Shown piece by piece: positions 26,466 through 26,581 of a DNA stretch of 26,581 nucleotides. Under the pieces are notes generated by a model that saw nothing but the letters and a program-made list of their open reading frames with translations, was not told the origin of the DNA and did no database searches. Source of the stretch: Jimgerdemannia flammicorona (lineage: Eukaryota; Mucoromycota; Endogonomycetes; Endogonales; Endogonaceae); contig RBNI01000832.1 in the NCBI GenBank assembly GCA_003990745.1, positions 1 through 26,581 on the forward strand, given 5' to 3'. Position numbers and translations under genes: made by a program. Position 1 is the first letter of the stretch. The number at the start of each line of letters is the position of its first letter.

Positions 26466-26581
26466 CAGAATGATGACATCAGCACAGGAGACAGCCTTTC
26501 CTTGCAAAGCCACTAGATCGGAGCACGAGAAGATCATACGGCATACGAGATGAGCAACGATGACCAACAGTGAGTCATTGT

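Noticed and set aside
26349..26567. Minus-strand 72-codon ORF (VALQGKAVSCADVIILGSP)
   Set aside because: It overlaps the outer end of the right inverted arm; the left arm does not preserve the frame, and no domain is recognised.

Overview
The window looks like a repeat-rich, decaying stretch of a filamentous fungal genome, most likely an ascomycete (Pezizomycotina). The reasons are short candidate introns with GT..AG ends, a fungal-type F-box gene remnant, a Ty3/gypsy element whose two LTRs differ only by C/T and G/A transitions (the mark of repeat-induced point mutation, RIP), and a sharp change near 8.5 kb from very AT-rich to balanced DNA. The genus cannot be named from this sequence.

Layout. 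1-1236: AT-rich low-complexity DNA with two long A runs. 1237-7942: one full-length Ty3/gypsy LTR retrotransposon on the minus strand, with 463-bp LTRs, a CTAT target duplication, a polypurine tract and a primer-binding site. Its minus-strand order is gag with zinc knuckle, protease, a lysine/glutamate-rich linker, a dUTPase domain, reverse transcriptase, RNase H, integrase and a GPY/F module. It is heavily mutated and surely dead. The dUTPase inside pol is the most unusual thing in the window. 7943-8540: AT-rich flank. 8545-9552: F-box/leucine-rich-repeat-like pseudogene with two nonsense codons in an otherwise open frame. A second F-box scrap lies at 10.57-10.80 kb. 10.86-11.56 kb: minus-strand coding-like exons in inconsistent frames. 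11.6-14.2 kb: diverged tandem repeats and homopolymers, no convincing gene. 14.28-15.84 kb: a plus-strand coding region with a decayed tandem repeat (about 80-97 bp) followed by a two-exon gene for a lysine-rich protein. 16.70-17.18 kb: an intact 157-codon ORF.

18.01-18.43 kb carries a diverged 5' part of nuclear small-subunit rRNA on the minus strand. It is flanked by an unrecognised 0.84-kb GC-rich block on one side and by an A-tract plus a hairpin-rich segment on the other. 20.45-20.89 kb holds a possible small two-exon minus-strand gene. 22.365-22.844 kb holds the best intact gene, a 159-residue secreted protein with a signal peptide and a TATA box. 23.56-26.47 kb is built around two large diverged inverted-repeat arms enclosing 1.8 kb with two broken protein-coding regions, one on each strand.

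Overall this is accessory, repeat-affected DNA: one mobile element, several pseudogenes with C-to-T-type stops, and few intact genes. No operon, tRNA or CRISPR array was seen. Most calls outside the retrotransposon, the F-box pseudogene, the rRNA fragment and the secreted protein rest on codon pattern and splice signals alone.
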